DNA of 39,914 nucleotides, taken from contig JAKDIS010000008.1 in NCBI GenBank assembly GCA_030450335.1, positions 1 through 39,914 of the forward strand, written 5' to 3'. Below, one piece after another: positions 7,126-16,201 of the stretch. The position numbers were made by a program, and so were the translations under genes. This DNA comes from Corynebacterium sp. GTDB lineage: Bacteria; Actinomycetota; Actinomycetes; Mycobacteriales; Mycobacteriaceae. Within the stretch, counting starts at the first letter, position 1. Every line of letters starts with the position of its first letter. The notes under the pieces are model-generated. The model searched no databases, was not told the DNA's origin, and was given only the letters and a program-made list of their open reading frames with translations.

Positions 7126-8433
7126 TCAGCTCGTCGCGCCGTAGACCCGCGACTGACGGTTCGAGTACGTCGCCATGTAGTCGGCGTGGATCACCGGACG
7201 CTGCGCGAACTCCGGCAGGTCCGCGGTCGACTTGCCGACCATGCCCTCCAGCGTCGCGGAGTCGTAGTTGACCTCGCCGCGGCCGATGAGGTCGCCGTCC
7301 GGGCCCACGATGTCCAGCACCTCGCCGGAGGTGAAGGCACCGTCCACCCGCGCGACGCCCACGGCGAGCAGGGAGCTGTGGCGTTCCATCGCCGCGGCCG
7401 CACCGGCGTCCAGGTGCAGCGTGCCGGCGGAGTCGGCGGCGTAGAGCACCCAGAACTTCCAGGCGGACAGGCGGTCCTCCCGCGGCCAGAAACACGTGCC
7501 GACCATGGCCTCGTCCAGCGCCGCGCCGATGTTCTCGGTGGACGTCAGCAGCACCGGGATGCCCGCGCGCGACGCCAGCCGGGCGGCGGACACCTTCGCC
7601 GCCATACCGCCGGTGCCGAGCCGTCCCCCGTCGCCGGCGACGACGCCGCGCAGGTCCTTGCTGGTACGCACCTCGGCGATGAAGCGGGCGTCCGGCTCGG
7701 CGGGGTTGCGGTCATAGAGGCCCGCGACGTCGGAGAGCAGCACCAGCGCATCGGCGTAGGTCAGGTGGGACACCAGGGACGCCAGACGGTCGTTGTCGCC
7801 GAAGCGCATCTCCGAGGTCGCCACCGTGTCGTTCTCGTTGACGATCGGCACGGCGCGCAGCTGGCGCAGCCGGTCGATGGTGCGCTGCGCGTTGCGCGCG
7901 CGGTCACGCCGCGCCGCGTCGGAGGCGGTGAGCAGCACCTGACCGACGGAGCGTCCGTACCGCGCGAAGCTGCGGGCCCACTCCTGGGCGAGAAGAACCT
8001 GGCCGGACGCCGCGGCGGCCTGCTTCGTCGCCAGGTCGGTGGGCTTCTGCGCCAGGCCCAGCGGGCCCATGCCGCAGGCGACGGCGCCGGACGACACGAC
8101 GATCACGTCGGTGTCGCGGTCCATGCGCGCCTCCAGCGCGTCGGCGATGACGTCGATCCGGTCCGGGCTGACCAGGCCGGTCTCGTCGGTCAGGCTGGAC
8201 GAACCGATCTTGACGACCACACGCTTGGCGGTGCGGATCGTCTCACGGACGTCGGAGTGGTGGCCGTAGGCCGGGGAATCCTCACTGACCTCGGCGTCCG
8301 GGAATTCCTTGGAGGTCGCCGGGATGACGGGACCGGGCTGATGCACAGCATCCGTCCCGAACTCCAGGGGCGCAGGGTACTCAAATACCGTGGGCTCTGC
8401 GGACATGTCAGAGGCATCAGTGGTGTCAGACAT
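7126..8433 (-). CDS. proB: Glutamate 5-kinase
   Basis: ProB phosphorylates glutamate on the gamma-carboxylate, the first and normally proline-inhibited step of proline synthesis. The amino-acid-kinase domain begins at [16 protein letters not shown] (about residue 67) and includes [19 protein letters not shown] and [17 protein letters not shown]-terminal PUA domain follows (about 340-430, with [19 protein letters not shown]). The 435 residues exceed the usual 365-370 because of a 65-residue acidic extension ahead of the kinase domain. The ATG at 8433 is favoured by CATAAT 7 nt upstream; a second ATG at 8442 is in frame. I see no start codon close to the domain, so the extension looks real. Confidence 0.95.
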   Translation of the reverse strand: MSDTTDASDMSAEPTVFEYPAPLEFGTDAVHQPGPVIPATSKEFPDAEVSEDSPAYGHHSDVRETIRTAKRVVVKIGSSSLTDETGLVSPDRIDVIADALEARMDRDTDVIVVSSGAVACGMGPLGLAQKPTDLATKQAAAASGQVLLAQEWARSFARYGRSVGQVLLTASDAARRDRARNAQRTIDRLRQLRAVPIVNENDTVATSEMRFGDNDRLASLVSHLTYADALVLLSDVAGLYDRNPAEPDARFIAEVRTSKDLRGVVAGDGGRLGTGGMAAKVSAARLASRAGIPVLLTSTENIGAALDEAMVGTCFWPREDRLSAWKFWVLYAADSAGTLHLDAGAAAAMERHSSLLAVGVARVDGAFTSGEVLDIVGPDGDLIGRGEVNYDSATLEGMVGKSTADLPEFAQRPVIHADYMATYSNRQSRVYGATS

Positions 8434-8483
8434 GTCTTTCATTATGGACCAGTGGCACCGTTCCTCGCCACGAGACGGGCGAA

Positions 8484-8545
8484 GGGGCCCCGCAACGGGA
8501 GGGAACTCGGACACGTCCGACGAAACTCCCACATCGCGGGGCCCC
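8484..8545 (-). terminator. Long imperfect hairpin between obg and proB
   Basis: The outer arms GGGGCCCCGC (8484-8493) and GCGGGGCCCC (8536-8545) are perfect complements. Pairing continues inward with interruptions through GGGAGGGAACTCGGAC and GTCCGACGAAACTCCC, giving a stem of about 30 bp. It lies 76 nt past the obg stop and 50 nt before the proB start, so it may terminate obg transcripts. No T-run follows on either strand, so a structured-RNA or protein-binding role is also possible. Confidence 0.55.
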
Positions 8546-8621
8546 GCACCCTCCCCCGGAATCGGGTGTCCGGGTGGCTGGGCGTGGCCCGAAGAGGCTC
8601 AGGCTGAAGTCGGTCTGGGGA

Positions 8622-10136
8622 TCAGCCCTGCCAGCGCTCGCGGTCCGGCTCCTCGCCGTCGCCGAAGTCGTACTCGTCGATCAGGCCGCGGCGGGCCTGG
8701 GAGGCACGCTTGCGCTCGTCGGAGGTGGAACGCCCCGTGCGGTCCAGGCGGCGGTCCGTGCCGCGCCCGGAGGGCAGCAGGTCCACGCCGGCGGAGGTCT
8801 GCGGTTCCCACTCGAAGGTGATCGCACCGATGGTCACCTCGTCACCGGCGGAGGCACCGGCCTTGTACAGCGCCTCCTCGACACCGGCCTTGGCCAGGCG
8901 GTCGGCGAGGTAACCCACGGCCTCGTCGTTCTCGAAGTCGGTCTGGATGATCCAGCGCTCCAGCTTCGAACCGGAGACGATGTAGGCGTCCTCGAACTCC
9001 GGGTCCTTGCTGACCTCGAAGTCGGCGAACTTGCCGCGGCCCTTGCCGCGCAGGTTCTTCGGGGTGACGACCTGCGGGGCGACCTCCTCGACGGGGTGGG
9101 CGCGCCGGTGCTCGGAGACGATCCCCATCAGCGCGTAGCGCAGCGGGTCCAGGCCCTCGTGGGTGGCGGTGGAGATCTCCAGGACCGGCCAGCCGAAGGC
9201 CTCCTCGAGCTCGGGGCGCATCATCTCGGCCATCTCGCGGGCGTCCGGCACGTCGATCTTGTTCAGGACGATCACCCGGGGGCGGTCGCTGAGGTCGCCG
9301 AGGCCGGCGTCCGCCGACAGCTCAGACTCGTAGTCCTTGAGCTCGGTCTCCAGGGCACGGATGTCGTCGACCGGGTTACGGTCGGACTCCAGCGCCGCGC
9401 AGTCCACCACGTGCACGAGCACGGCGGTGCGCTCGATATGGCGCAGGAAGTCCAGGCCCAGTCCCTTGCCCTGGCTCGCACCGGGAATCAGACCGGGCAC
9501 GTCGGCGATGGTGAAGACCTCATGGCCCACGTTGACCACGCCCAGGTTGGGCTGCAGCGTGGTGAAAGGGTAGTCGGCGATCTTCGGCTTGGCCGCACTC
9601 AGCACGCTGACCAGCGAGGACTTACCGGCCGACGGGAAGCCGACGAGGCCCACGTCCGCCATGGACTTGAGCTCCAGGGTGATCTCGCCGATCTCACCGG
9701 GCTCACCCAGCAGGGCGAAACCGGGCGCCTTACGTGCCTTGGACACCAGCGAGGCATTGCCCAGACCACCGTGGCCACCGGCGGCGGCGACGTAGCGCTG
9801 CCCCTTGGTGGTGAGGTCGGCGAGGACCTCGCCCTTCTCGTCGAGCACGACGGTGCCGGCGGGCACCTGGACCACGAGGTCCTTGCCGCGGGCGCCGTGT
9901 CGGTGGTCGCCGGAACCGGCGGCACCGCGCTCGGCCTTGATGTGCGGGTGGAAGTGGAAGTCGAGCAGGGTGTGGACCTGCGGGTCGACCTCCAGGACCA
10001 CGTCCCCGCCGTGCCCGCCGTTGCCGCCGTCCGGGCCGCCGAGGGGGACGAACTTCTCGCGGCGCACCGAGGCGCAGCCGTTTCCGCCGTCGCCGGCCTG
10101 CAGATGCAGGACGACTCGGTCCACGAAGCGTGACAT
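8622..10136 (-). CDS. obg: Obg family GTPase CgtA
   Basis: Obg is an essential GTPase in 50S ribosome maturation and stress control. The Gly-rich OBG fold (1-160) carries [20 protein letters not shown] and [12 protein letters not shown]. The G domain follows with the P-loop [10 protein letters not shown], switch [11 protein letters not shown]3 DVPGLI and G4 NKID. The C-terminal OCT domain spans about 350-430 ([21 protein letters not shown]). The last 60 residues are charged. It has 504 residues. The ATG has GGAGGG about 10 nt upstream, and the -10 box TAGGAT at 10192-10197 implies its own promoter with a leader of about 50 nt. The usual neighbour rpmA is one gene away, separated by a binding-protein gene. 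Confidence 0.97.
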   Translation of the reverse strand: MSRFVDRVVLHLQAGDGGNGCASVRREKFVPLGGPDGGNGGHGGDVVLEVDPQVHTLLDFHFHPHIKAERGAAGSGDHRHGARGKDLVVQVPAGTVVLDEKGEVLADLTTKGQRYVAAAGGHGGLGNASLVSKARKAPGFALLGEPGEIGEITLELKSMADVGLVGFPSAGKSSLVSVLSAAKPKIADYPFTTLQPNLGVVNVGHEVFTIADVPGLIPGASQGKGLGLDFLRHIERTAVLVHVVDCAALESDRNPVDDIRALETELKDYESELSADAGLGDLSDRPRVIVLNKIDVPDAREMAEMMRPELEEAFGWPVLEISTATHEGLDPLRYALMGIVSEHRRAHPVEEVAPQVVTPKNLRGKGRGKFADFEVSKDPEFEDAYIVSGSKLERWIIQTDFENDEAVGYLADRLAKAGVEEALYKAGASAGDEVTIGAITFEWEPQTSAGVDLLPSGRGTDRRLDRTGRSTSDERKRASQARRGLIDEYDFGDGEEPDRERWQG

Positions 10137-10191
10137 GATTGGACGCCCTCCAGTTCAGGCGGTTAAAAGGGGTGGTTGGAGAATCCCGACG

Positions 10192-10197
10192 ATCCTA
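10192..10197 (-). promoter_or_regulatory. -10 box for obg
   Basis: The minus strand reads TAGGAT, 55 nt before the obg ATG, inside the 96-nt gap after the binding-protein gene. It suggests that obg is transcribed independently of that gene. Confidence 0.45.
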
Positions 10198-10232
10198 CCA
10201 CCCGCTCCGGACACGGGCCTCAGCACCGCAGG

Positions 10233-11198
10233 TCAGGCATCCCCGATCAGCTCCATCATGTCGTCCAGGACCCGGTCGGCGGCGACGACCGAGGCGTTGA
10301 GGAACCACGGGTCGACCTCCACCTCGAAGGCACGCCCCTCCTGCACCACGGGCAGCGCGGTCCACGAGTCGCTGGAGGTCACGTCCGCCGCACCCTGCGG
10401 GAAGCCGTAGAACAACCAGTCCGCGTCGAGGTCCGCGGCGTTCTCCAGGGAGATGTCGTGGCCCGGGGCGTCGTCGAAGGTCTGGTTCTCCGGGCGGGTC
10501 AGCCCGGAGTCGACTGCCACGATGCTCGCCAGCGCCCGCGCGCCCATCATGAGGTACTCGTCGCCCTTGCCGCGCACCAGCGACACCGTGCCGTCGCTGC
10601 CCCGGCGCTCCGCCCAGTCACGGGCTCGGGTCTCGTAGCTCTCCAGGAGTTCCTCGGCCTGGTCCGGGACACCGAGCGCGTCGCCGATCACCCCGAGGTC
10701 GGCCTTCCACTCCTCCGACCCGCCGTTGGACAGCACCACCTCGGCGAGCTGGCCGAGCTGGTCGAGCAGGGTGGGGTCGGCGCGCTTGTTGGACAGGATC
10801 AGGTCGGGGTCCAGTGCGGCGACGGCCTCCAGGTCCGGCGCCTGGCGCTCACCCACCGACTCCACGGTGTCCAGGTCGAACTGCGATCCGAAGCGGTCCT
10901 TGACGAAGTCGGGGATGCCGTCGGAGACCGTGCCGACGGAGCTGGCCAGGGCGATGCCGACGGGCAGGGCGCCGAGGGCGAGGCAGGTCTCGAACTGCCC
11001 GGTGTTCAGCGCGACGACGCGCAGCCCCTGATCCTCCGAACCGCCGGCCGCGCCGGAGGGTTGGGTGTCGCCGCTTCCGCCGTCTCCCCCGCTGCCGCAG
11101 GCCGCGAGCAGACCGGTGGCGCCGAGCCCGAGGGCCCCGGCGAAGAAGGCACGGCGGGTGATCCCCGCCGCTGATGCTGTGAGGTTCGGTGAGTTCAT
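10233..11198 (-). CDS. Iron-siderophore-type ABC transporter substrate-binding lipoprotein
   Basis: The N-terminus has a twin-arginine motif (TRRAFFAG, Arg15-Arg16) followed by a lipobox LLAAC with Cys34, so the protein should be exported folded and anchored as a lipoprotein. The body resembles the FepB/FecB-type periplasmic-binding fold: LRVVALNTGQFETCLALGALPVGIA, then APDLEAVAALDPDLILSNK, and a C-terminal helix-rich lobe. It has 321 residues. No permease or ATPase gene is adjacent, so it must work with a transporter encoded elsewhere. It interrupts the normally adjacent rpmA and obg genes. The ATG has TATCTT 8 nt ahead inside a DtxR-like site (11205-11223), which supports iron repression. 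The true ligand is unknown. Confidence 0.87.
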   Translation of the reverse strand: MNSPNLTASAAGITRRAFFAGALGLGATGLLAACGSGGDGGSGDTQPSGAAGGSEDQGLRVVALNTGQFETCLALGALPVGIALASSVGTVSDGIPDFVKDRFGSQFDLDTVESVGERQAPDLEAVAALDPDLILSNKRADPTLLDQLGQLAEVVLSNGGSEEWKADLGVIGDALGVPDQAEELLESYETRARDWAERRGSDGTVSLVRGKGDEYLMMGARALASIVAVDSGLTRPENQTFDDAPGHDISLENAADLDADWLFYGFPQGAADVTSSDSWTALPVVQEGRAFEVEVDPWFLNASVVAADRVLDDMMELIGDA

Positions 11199-11204
11199 CA
11201 GAAC

Positions 11205-11223
11205 TAAAGATAGCCTCACCATT
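11205..11223 (-). promoter_or_regulatory. Candidate DtxR iron box overlapping the promoter
   Basis: The minus strand reads AATGGTGAGGCTATCTTTA. Against the 19-bp DtxR consensus (TTAGGTTAG centre, AACCTAA right side) I count 12 of 19 matches, with the AGGCTA core intact. It contains the -10 box TATCTT, so bound repressor would block the leaderless promoter of the binding-protein gene. Confidence 0.5.
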
Positions 11224-11239
11224 GGTCACGGCGCAATGC

Positions 11240-11277
11240 GCAGAACAAAACCCCGGGACATCAGGGATGTCCCGGGG
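11240..11277 (-). terminator. Rho-independent terminator after rpmA
   Basis: A perfect 12-bp stem, CCCCGGGACATC and GATGTCCCGGGG, has a 3-nt loop. On the minus strand it is followed by TTTTGTT. It lies 33 nt past the rpmA stop and closes the rplU-rpmA unit. Confidence 0.92.
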
Positions 11278-11309
11278 CTCTACCGCCGCGGACGGCGGTG
11301 ACCGGAGGT

Positions 11310-11576
11310 TTAGGCCTCGACGGTCTCGTTCTCGACGATGTTCACCAGACGACGGTTACGGCGGGTGCTGAACTGCACGGCGCCGCCCTTCAGGGCGAAC
11401 AGGGTGTCGTCGCCGCCGCGTCCGACGTTCTCACCGGGGTGGAACGAGGTACCGCGCTGACGGATCAGGATCTCGCCGGCCTTGACCTGCTGACCACCGA
11501 AACGCTTGACACCGAGACGCTTGGACTCGGAATCGCGACCGTTGCTGGAGCTGGAAGCACCCTTCTTGTGTGCCAT
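11310..11576 (-). CDS. rpmA: 50S ribosomal protein L27
   Basis: L27 lies at the peptidyl-transferase centre, where its N-terminus reaches the tRNA ends. The start [20 protein letters not shown] and the core [20 protein letters not shown] and [20 protein letters not shown] are standard. It has 88 residues, full length for the family, with no cleavable N-terminal extension. It follows rplU by 59 nt and an AGGAGGGAAA ribosome site lies just before the ATG. The pair is co-transcribed and ends at the terminator 11240-11277. Confidence 0.99.
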   Translation of the reverse strand: MAHKKGASSSSNGRDSESKRLGVKRFGGQQVKAGEILIRQRGTSFHPGENVGRGGDDTLFALKGGAVQFSTRRNRRLVNIVENETVEA

Positions 11577-11635
11577 GGTCTTTTCCCTCCTCGGAAAAGC
11601 TCGTACCGCCGCGCGGGACGCAGCGGTCGCTGGGT

Positions 11636-11938
11636 TTACTTGATGCCGGTGACCTTGAGGACGGTCAGCTGCTGACGGTGGCCGTAACGACGCTTGTAAC
11701 CGGTCTTGTTCCGGTAGTGCATGCCGTTGATCTTCTTACCCTTGGTCTGGTCGACGATCTCGGCGGCAACGGACTTGTCGGCGAGCTTGTCACCGGAGGT
11801 GACGTCAGCGCCATCGACGAGGAGAACCGGGGTGAGAGCCACGGACGAACCCGGCTCTCCCTCGATCTTCTCGACCTTGACGAGGTCACCTTCGGCAACC
11901 TTGTACTGCTTGCCGCCGGTCTTGACGATCGCGTACAT
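11636..11938 (-). CDS. rplU: 50S ribosomal protein L21
   Basis: L21 is an early-assembly 23S rRNA-binding protein. The start [18 protein letters not shown] and the C-terminal [20 protein letters not shown] are diagnostic, and the length of 100 residues is normal. The ATG at 11938 is chosen by homology although the frame stays open a further 70 codons upstream; AAAGGGG about 10 nt before it is the ribosome site. A 314-nt upstream region with several hairpins separates it from rne. Confidence 0.99.
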   Translation of the reverse strand: MYAIVKTGGKQYKVAEGDLVKVEKIEGEPGSSVALTPVLLVDGADVTSGDKLADKSVAAEIVDQTKGKKINGMHYRNKTGYKRRYGHRQQLTVLKVTGIK

Positions 11939-12252
11939 GGAAGGGCTACCCCTTTGTTTCTCTACTCGGCTCAGGCCGCCCCTCCACCGAGCATCCCCGC
12001 ACGGGGCGGGACACGGCCTGAAAAGGCAATCTGACTGGACTTCATTGCTTATTTCACTGCGTCCGACCCGATCGATTCTGCGCCGGACGTGCGGCGCAAC
12101 CGTAGCTCCCCGGTTGTAACCGGGGTGCCGACGGACACGATCGACCAATGGTCGAACAGCGACTATGCAAGGCTACCGCCCTACCCCGGGAAAACAAAAT
12201 CTCCACCGCTTCCACAGGGTGCGGGCCGGACGGGGAACGACACGCCGGTGAT
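11939..12252 (-). promoter_or_regulatory. rplU leader region with three hairpins
   Basis: This 314-nt non-coding stretch lies between the rne stop and rplU. In transcript order it holds CCCCGGTT/AACCGGGG (12108-12125), GCGCCG/CGGCGC (12080-12097), and a larger structure near 11970-12025 closed by TCAGGCCG and CGGCCTGA with CCCCGTGCGGGG inside. The last one ends about 30 nt before the ribosome site. The first could end rne transcripts but lacks a T-run. L21 leaders that bind the protein are known in Firmicutes; whether this is an analogue is inference. Confidence 0.5.
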
Positions 12253-15200
12253 TCACCGGGCGCTACGCACCACCCGGCGTCGGCCCCTGCGGTCCGAACG
12301 CACCTGCGGGACCGCTGAGCGCGCGGGCTCGGGTGAGGACGACTCGGCGACGTCCTGTACTGCCTCAGCGGGCTCGGCGGGACGTCCGGCGTCGGACGCC
12401 TCGGCACCGTAGTCCTGCGGCCGCGGGGCGACGTCGGAGCGGGAGTTGCCGCGGACGCGTCGGCGACGACGCGGCGAGCGCTCGAACGCCTCCTTCGCCG
12501 ACTCGTAGTCGCCGGCAGTCTCTGCGGCAGCCTCGGCGACCTGCTCGACAGCAGGCTCGGCAGGCTCAACAACCGGCTCGGCCGGGGCCACGCGGCGCAC
12601 CACGCGGCGACCGCGACGGTCCTTGCGACGCGACGTTGCCACCGGCGCCGGAGCGTCCTGCGTCGGCTCGTCCTGCGCCGGAACGTCCTGCGCGGGTTCG
12701 TCCTGAACGATGCCGCGCAGGAGCTGCTCCGTGGCGTCGTCGGCGGACTCGCTGAACTCCTCGTCAGACACGTAGTCCGAGCCGCTGGGCTCGTCCGGGT
12801 CCTCCTCGCCGGCGCGGCTCAGCGCGTAGGCGACGATGTCCTGCACGGACTCGGGACCCGAATCCGGGGCCGACCCCTTGCGCCGTCGGCGACCGCCCTG
12901 CGCGTGGGTGCCGTGCACGGTCTTGGCGACCTCGGCGGTGGCGTCAGCGGTGGCGTCGGCGGTGGCGTGCTGGTCCTCCTGCGCGGGCGCAGGGGCGTCC
13001 TCGATGGCGCTGTCCTCGTAGCGCTTGCGGATCTCCTGCTCGTGACGGGCCTGCTTGAGCCCCTCGCGGCCACCATGGTCGCGGCGCTCCTGGCGGTCGT
13101 CGACCTCCTCGTGCTCCACCGGGTCGTCGTGCAGGATGATGCCGCGGCCGTGGCAGGTTTCGCACTGCGTGGAGTAGGTCTCCACCAGGCCGACGCCCAG
13201 GCGCTTACGCGTCATCTGCACCAGGCCCAGGCTGGTGACCTCGGAGACCTTGTGCTTCGTGCGGTCGGCGGCGAGGTACTCGTGCAGCCGGCGCAGCAGC
13301 AGGTCACGGTTCTCCTCGAGCACCATGTCCACGAAGTCGACCACGATCATCCCGCCGATGTCGCGCAGGCGCATCTGGCGCACGATCTCCTCGGCGGCCT
13401 CCAGGTTGTTCTTGGTGACCGTCTCCTCGAGGTTGCCGCCGGAGCCGACGAAGCTGCCCGTGTTGACGTCGATGACCGTCATCGCCTCGGTCTTGTCGAT
13501 GATCAGGTAGCCACCCGACGGCAGCCAGATCTTCTGGCTCAGCGCGTTGGACAGCTGCGCGTCGAGCTCGTAGGCGGCGAAGACGTCGTCGCCGCCGTGC
13601 TCCTCGGGGTTCCAGCGCACCACGCGCGACTCCAGGTCCGGGGCCATGCGGTGCACGTAGTCGCGCACCCGCTGCCAGGACCGGTTGCCGTCGACGACGA
13701 GTTCGTTGAAGTCCTCGTTGAACATGTCGCGAACCACCTTGACCAGTAGGTTCGGCTCCTCGTACATGGTCACCGGGGAGGCGCCCTTCTTGGCGCGCTC
13801 CTTCTCCTCACGCTCGGTGATGTCCACCCAGCGGCGGTGCAGACGGTCGACGTCCTCGGCGATCTTCTCCTCGCTGACACCCTCGGCGGCGGTGCGGATG
13901 ATCGTGCCGCCGTCCTCGGGCACCACGCGCTGCAGGATCGACTTGAGACGCTTGCGCTCGGCCTCCGGCAGCTTGCGGGAGATGCCCTGCGTGCGTCCGC
14001 CGGGGACGTACACGAGGTAGCGTCCGGCGAAGCTGACGCGGTTGGTCAGCCGGGCGCCCTTGTGCCCGAGCGGCTCCTTGATGACCTGCACGAGCACCTG
14101 GTCTCCCTGCTTCAGCGCCGATTCGATGCGCCGCGAACGGCCGCGGACGTGCCCGGAGCGCCAGTCGACCTCGCTGGCGTAGAGCACGGCGTTGCGGCCC
14201 GTTCCGATGTCGACGAAGGCGGCCTCCATGCTGGACAGCACGTTCTGCACGCGCCCCAGGTAGATGTTGCCGATGGTGGACTGCTGGTCGTCGCTGGTGA
14301 CGAAGTGCTCCACGAGCAAGCCGTCCTCCGCGACGCCGACCTGGGTGGTCCAGCCGTTGCCGTCGTGACGGTGGGCGTCGCGCACGACCATGGAGCGGAA
14401 GATGTTCTCGCGGCGCGCGAGGAACTCCGCGCGGGTGACCGCCCGGTGCTTCTCGTTGCCCTGCTCCTGACGCCACCGGCGCTTCGACTCCAGCCGCGTG
14501 GAACCCTTGAGCTTCACCGGCTCGTCGACGACCGGGGTCTGCTCGGGGGCCTTCTCCTGGGACTTCTCCTGCTGCGAGTCCTGCTGCGTGTCCTGCGCGG
14601 ACTGTTGCTTCTGCTGCTTCGGCTGGTCCTGCTTGGGCTGCTCGTTCTGGTCCTGCTGGTCGGCGCGGCCCCGGCCGCGACCACGGCTGCCGCGACGACG
14701 ACGGGAGGACGCCGACCCCTCGCCCTGCTCGTCGGACGCCGGAGCGTTGCTGCCGGCGTTGTTGCCGCTGTTGTTGACGCTGTTTTCTTCCTCGCGTTCG
14801 CGACGCAGTGCCTCCGCACCGGCCGCCGCGCTGCGCGAACCGACACGTCGGACGATCCGACGACGCACCACCGGACGCGGCGCCTCTGCCTCCGGCTGTG
14901 CTTCCGCCGCGGCCTCCTGCACCGGTTCCTTCACCTGCTCCGGCTGGGGCTCGGGCTGGGGCTGCTGCTTCTTTTCGGCCTGCTTCTTCGGGGCCTGCTT
15001 CGGAGCCCGCTTCTTCGGCGCCTGCGCCTTCGGGGCGGCCGCCTGCTCCTGCTTCTGCTCGGTCGCGGCGGTGTCTGCCGTGTCCGTGCCATCCGTGGTG
15101 TCCCTGGTGTCCATGGCGGCGTCCTGTCCGGCCGGACGGCTCACGCGCCGACGCCGGCGACGGCGCGACGCCGACCCCGTGTTCTTCGTCTCGGGCGTCT

Positions 15201-15789
15201 CGGATGCCTCCGGCGCTGCCGCGGTCGACTGCTGTGCCGGCTTCGCCTCGGGCTCGACAGCCGCGAGGGGCTCAACTGCCTCGACGGGCTCAGCAGGTGC
15301 GACGGGGGCCGCGGCCTTGCGCGTCACCTTGCCGGAACGTGCCCGACGACGCGTCGGTGCCGCCTGCTCCTTCGGCGGCTGCGCCGATTCGACTGCGGGC
15401 TCTACTACGGGTTCTGCCGCGGGCTCTGCCGCGGCAGCGGCCTCAGCGGCAGGCTTCGTCTTCGTCGCCGTCGTCCGCGGCGCCCGCTTCTTCGCGGGAG
15501 CCTTCTTGGCCGGGGTCTTCTTCGCGGGGGCCTTCTTCGCGGGAGCCTTCTCCGCCTTCTCAGCCTTCCCGGCCTTGCCGATCTCGCCGAGCACCCGCTC
15601 CGCCTCGGCACTGGTCACCGTCGACGCGGCCCGCTTGTTCTCCACACCATGCTCCCCCAGCACGGTGATCATCTGCGCGCTCGGGATCCCCAGGGCCTTG
15701 GCCAGTGCGTGGACACGGACCTTCTCCCCCAGGTCGGCGACCTTCACGTCTGCCGCAGCTGCGGCAAGTTCCTGGCCTGTCTTCGCCAT
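12253..15789 (-). CDS. rne: RNase E/G family ribonuclease with an IF2_N-like N-terminus
   Basis: This endoribonuclease cleaves mRNA and rRNA precursors and organises RNA decay. It has 1178 residues. The first 70 (VKVADLGEKVRVHALAKALG) resemble the IF2_N domain of translation initiation factor 2. A Lys/Ala/Pro-rich stretch (about 70-130) and a long acidic, Gln- and Arg-rich region to about 430 follow. The catalytic core starts with an S1 domain near 500 (TIGNIYLGRVQNVLSSMEAA). The metal-binding Asp residues are in VIDVNTGSFVG (near 773) and VVDFVDM, and the Zn-link CETCHGRG is near 875. The tail is disordered, with repeats of AQDEP/APAQD type and RRGRR-type patches. ATG 15789 has AGGAG 6 nt upstream. 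Confidence 0.96.
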   Translation of the reverse strand: MAKTGQELAAAAADVKVADLGEKVRVHALAKALGIPSAQMITVLGEHGVENKRAASTVTSAEAERVLGEIGKAGKAEKAEKAPAKKAPAKKTPAKKAPAKKRAPRTTATKTKPAAEAAAAAEPAAEPVVEPAVESAQPPKEQAAPTRRRARSGKVTRKAAAPVAPAEPVEAVEPLAAVEPEAKPAQQSTAAAPEASETPETKNTGSASRRRRRRRVSRPAGQDAAMDTRDTTDGTDTADTAATEQKQEQAAAPKAQAPKKRAPKQAPKKQAEKKQQPQPEPQPEQVKEPVQEAAAEAQPEAEAPRPVVRRRIVRRVGSRSAAAGAEALRREREEENSVNNSGNNAGSNAPASDEQGEGSASSRRRRGSRGRGRGRADQQDQNEQPKQDQPKQQKQQSAQDTQQDSQQEKSQEKAPEQTPVVDEPVKLKGSTRLESKRRWRQEQGNEKHRAVTRAEFLARRENIFRSMVVRDAHRHDGNGWTTQVGVAEDGLLVEHFVTSDDQQSTIGNIYLGRVQNVLSSMEAAFVDIGTGRNAVLYASEVDWRSGHVRGRSRRIESALKQGDQVLVQVIKEPLGHKGARLTNRVSFAGRYLVYVPGGRTQGISRKLPEAERKRLKSILQRVVPEDGGTIIRTAAEGVSEEKIAEDVDRLHRRWVDITEREEKERAKKGASPVTMYEEPNLLVKVVRDMFNEDFNELVVDGNRSWQRVRDYVHRMAPDLESRVVRWNPEEHGGDDVFAAYELDAQLSNALSQKIWLPSGGYLIIDKTEAMTVIDVNTGSFVGSGGNLEETVTKNNLEAAEEIVRQMRLRDIGGMIVVDFVDMVLEENRDLLLRRLHEYLAADRTKHKVSEVTSLGLVQMTRKRLGVGLVETYSTQCETCHGRGIILHDDPVEHEEVDDRQERRDHGGREGLKQARHEQEIRKRYEDSAIEDAPAPAQEDQHATADATADATAEVAKTVHGTHAQGGRRRRKGSAPDSGPESVQDIVAYALSRAGEEDPDEPSGSDYVSDEEFSESADDATEQLLRGIVQDEPAQDVPAQDEPTQDAPAPVATSRRKDRRGRRVVRRVAPAEPVVEPAEPAVEQVAEAAAETAGDYESAKEAFERSPRRRRRVRGNSRSDVAPRPQDYGAEASDAGRPAEPAEAVQDVAESSSPEPARSAVPQVRSDRRGRRRVVRSAR

Positions 15790-16201
15790 GCTTTCTCCTC
15801 TTGACCTGCCACGTACGGAACGTCGTTCGCGACCGCCCACCACGTCCCGACGCTCTCGTCGAGGTGGTGCGGTCGCGGCGTCCCCGTCAAGGACGTCCCG
15901 GTGGACGGCCCGGGAACTGGTCCCCGGGAAAAGAGCGGGCGCGTGTGATCGGTCCGATCAGGTCGCAGCCACACTGTCGCGTCGTCCACCCGAGTCGTAC
16001 GGGGTCGTGCCGCCGTGGCATTCATATTCGATGTTGTCTGCACGGTTGTCGTGCCTAGAAATCTGTCCGACATTCGGAGCACACCGTCTTCCCGGGTGCT
16101 GCACGTGTCTCCGCACATTGTTGCACACTGCGGCCGCCGGACGGGGCCCCGCCACACCGCCCCCCGTGCTGCGAGCTGTGCAACACGTTACGGTGGCTTA
16201 T
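15790..16201 (-). promoter_or_regulatory. Long structured 5' region of rne
   Basis: The 412-nt gap between rne and the divergent membrane-protein gene has no convincing gene. It holds a hairpin closed by CGCGACCGC and GCGGTCGCG (15828-15877) with an inner CGACG-CTCT-CGTCG loop, a CCCGGG/CCCGGG stem (15909-15928), and a perfect 15-bp palindrome TGATCGGTCCGATCA (15946-15960). An AT-richer patch at 16018-16075 is the likeliest place for the rne promoter. A long leader would fit RNase E autoregulation, known in E. coli, but this is inference. Confidence 0.5.
16189..16194 (+). promoter_or_regulatory. -10 box TACGGT for the membrane-protein gene
   Basis: TACGGT ends 7 nt before the ATG at 16202, and no Shine-Dalgarno is present, so a leaderless transcript is likely. 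Confidence 0.45.

Noticed and set aside
5784..8607. Plus-strand open frames opposite proA and proB
   Set aside because: Translations are His/Val/Gly-rich shadows of the two confirmed proline genes and contain the proB terminator.
13837..15804. Long plus-strand open frames opposite rne
   Set aside because: They mirror the repetitive Lys/Ala/Gln codons of rne, giving Leu/Arg-rich sequence without motifs or a ribosome site.
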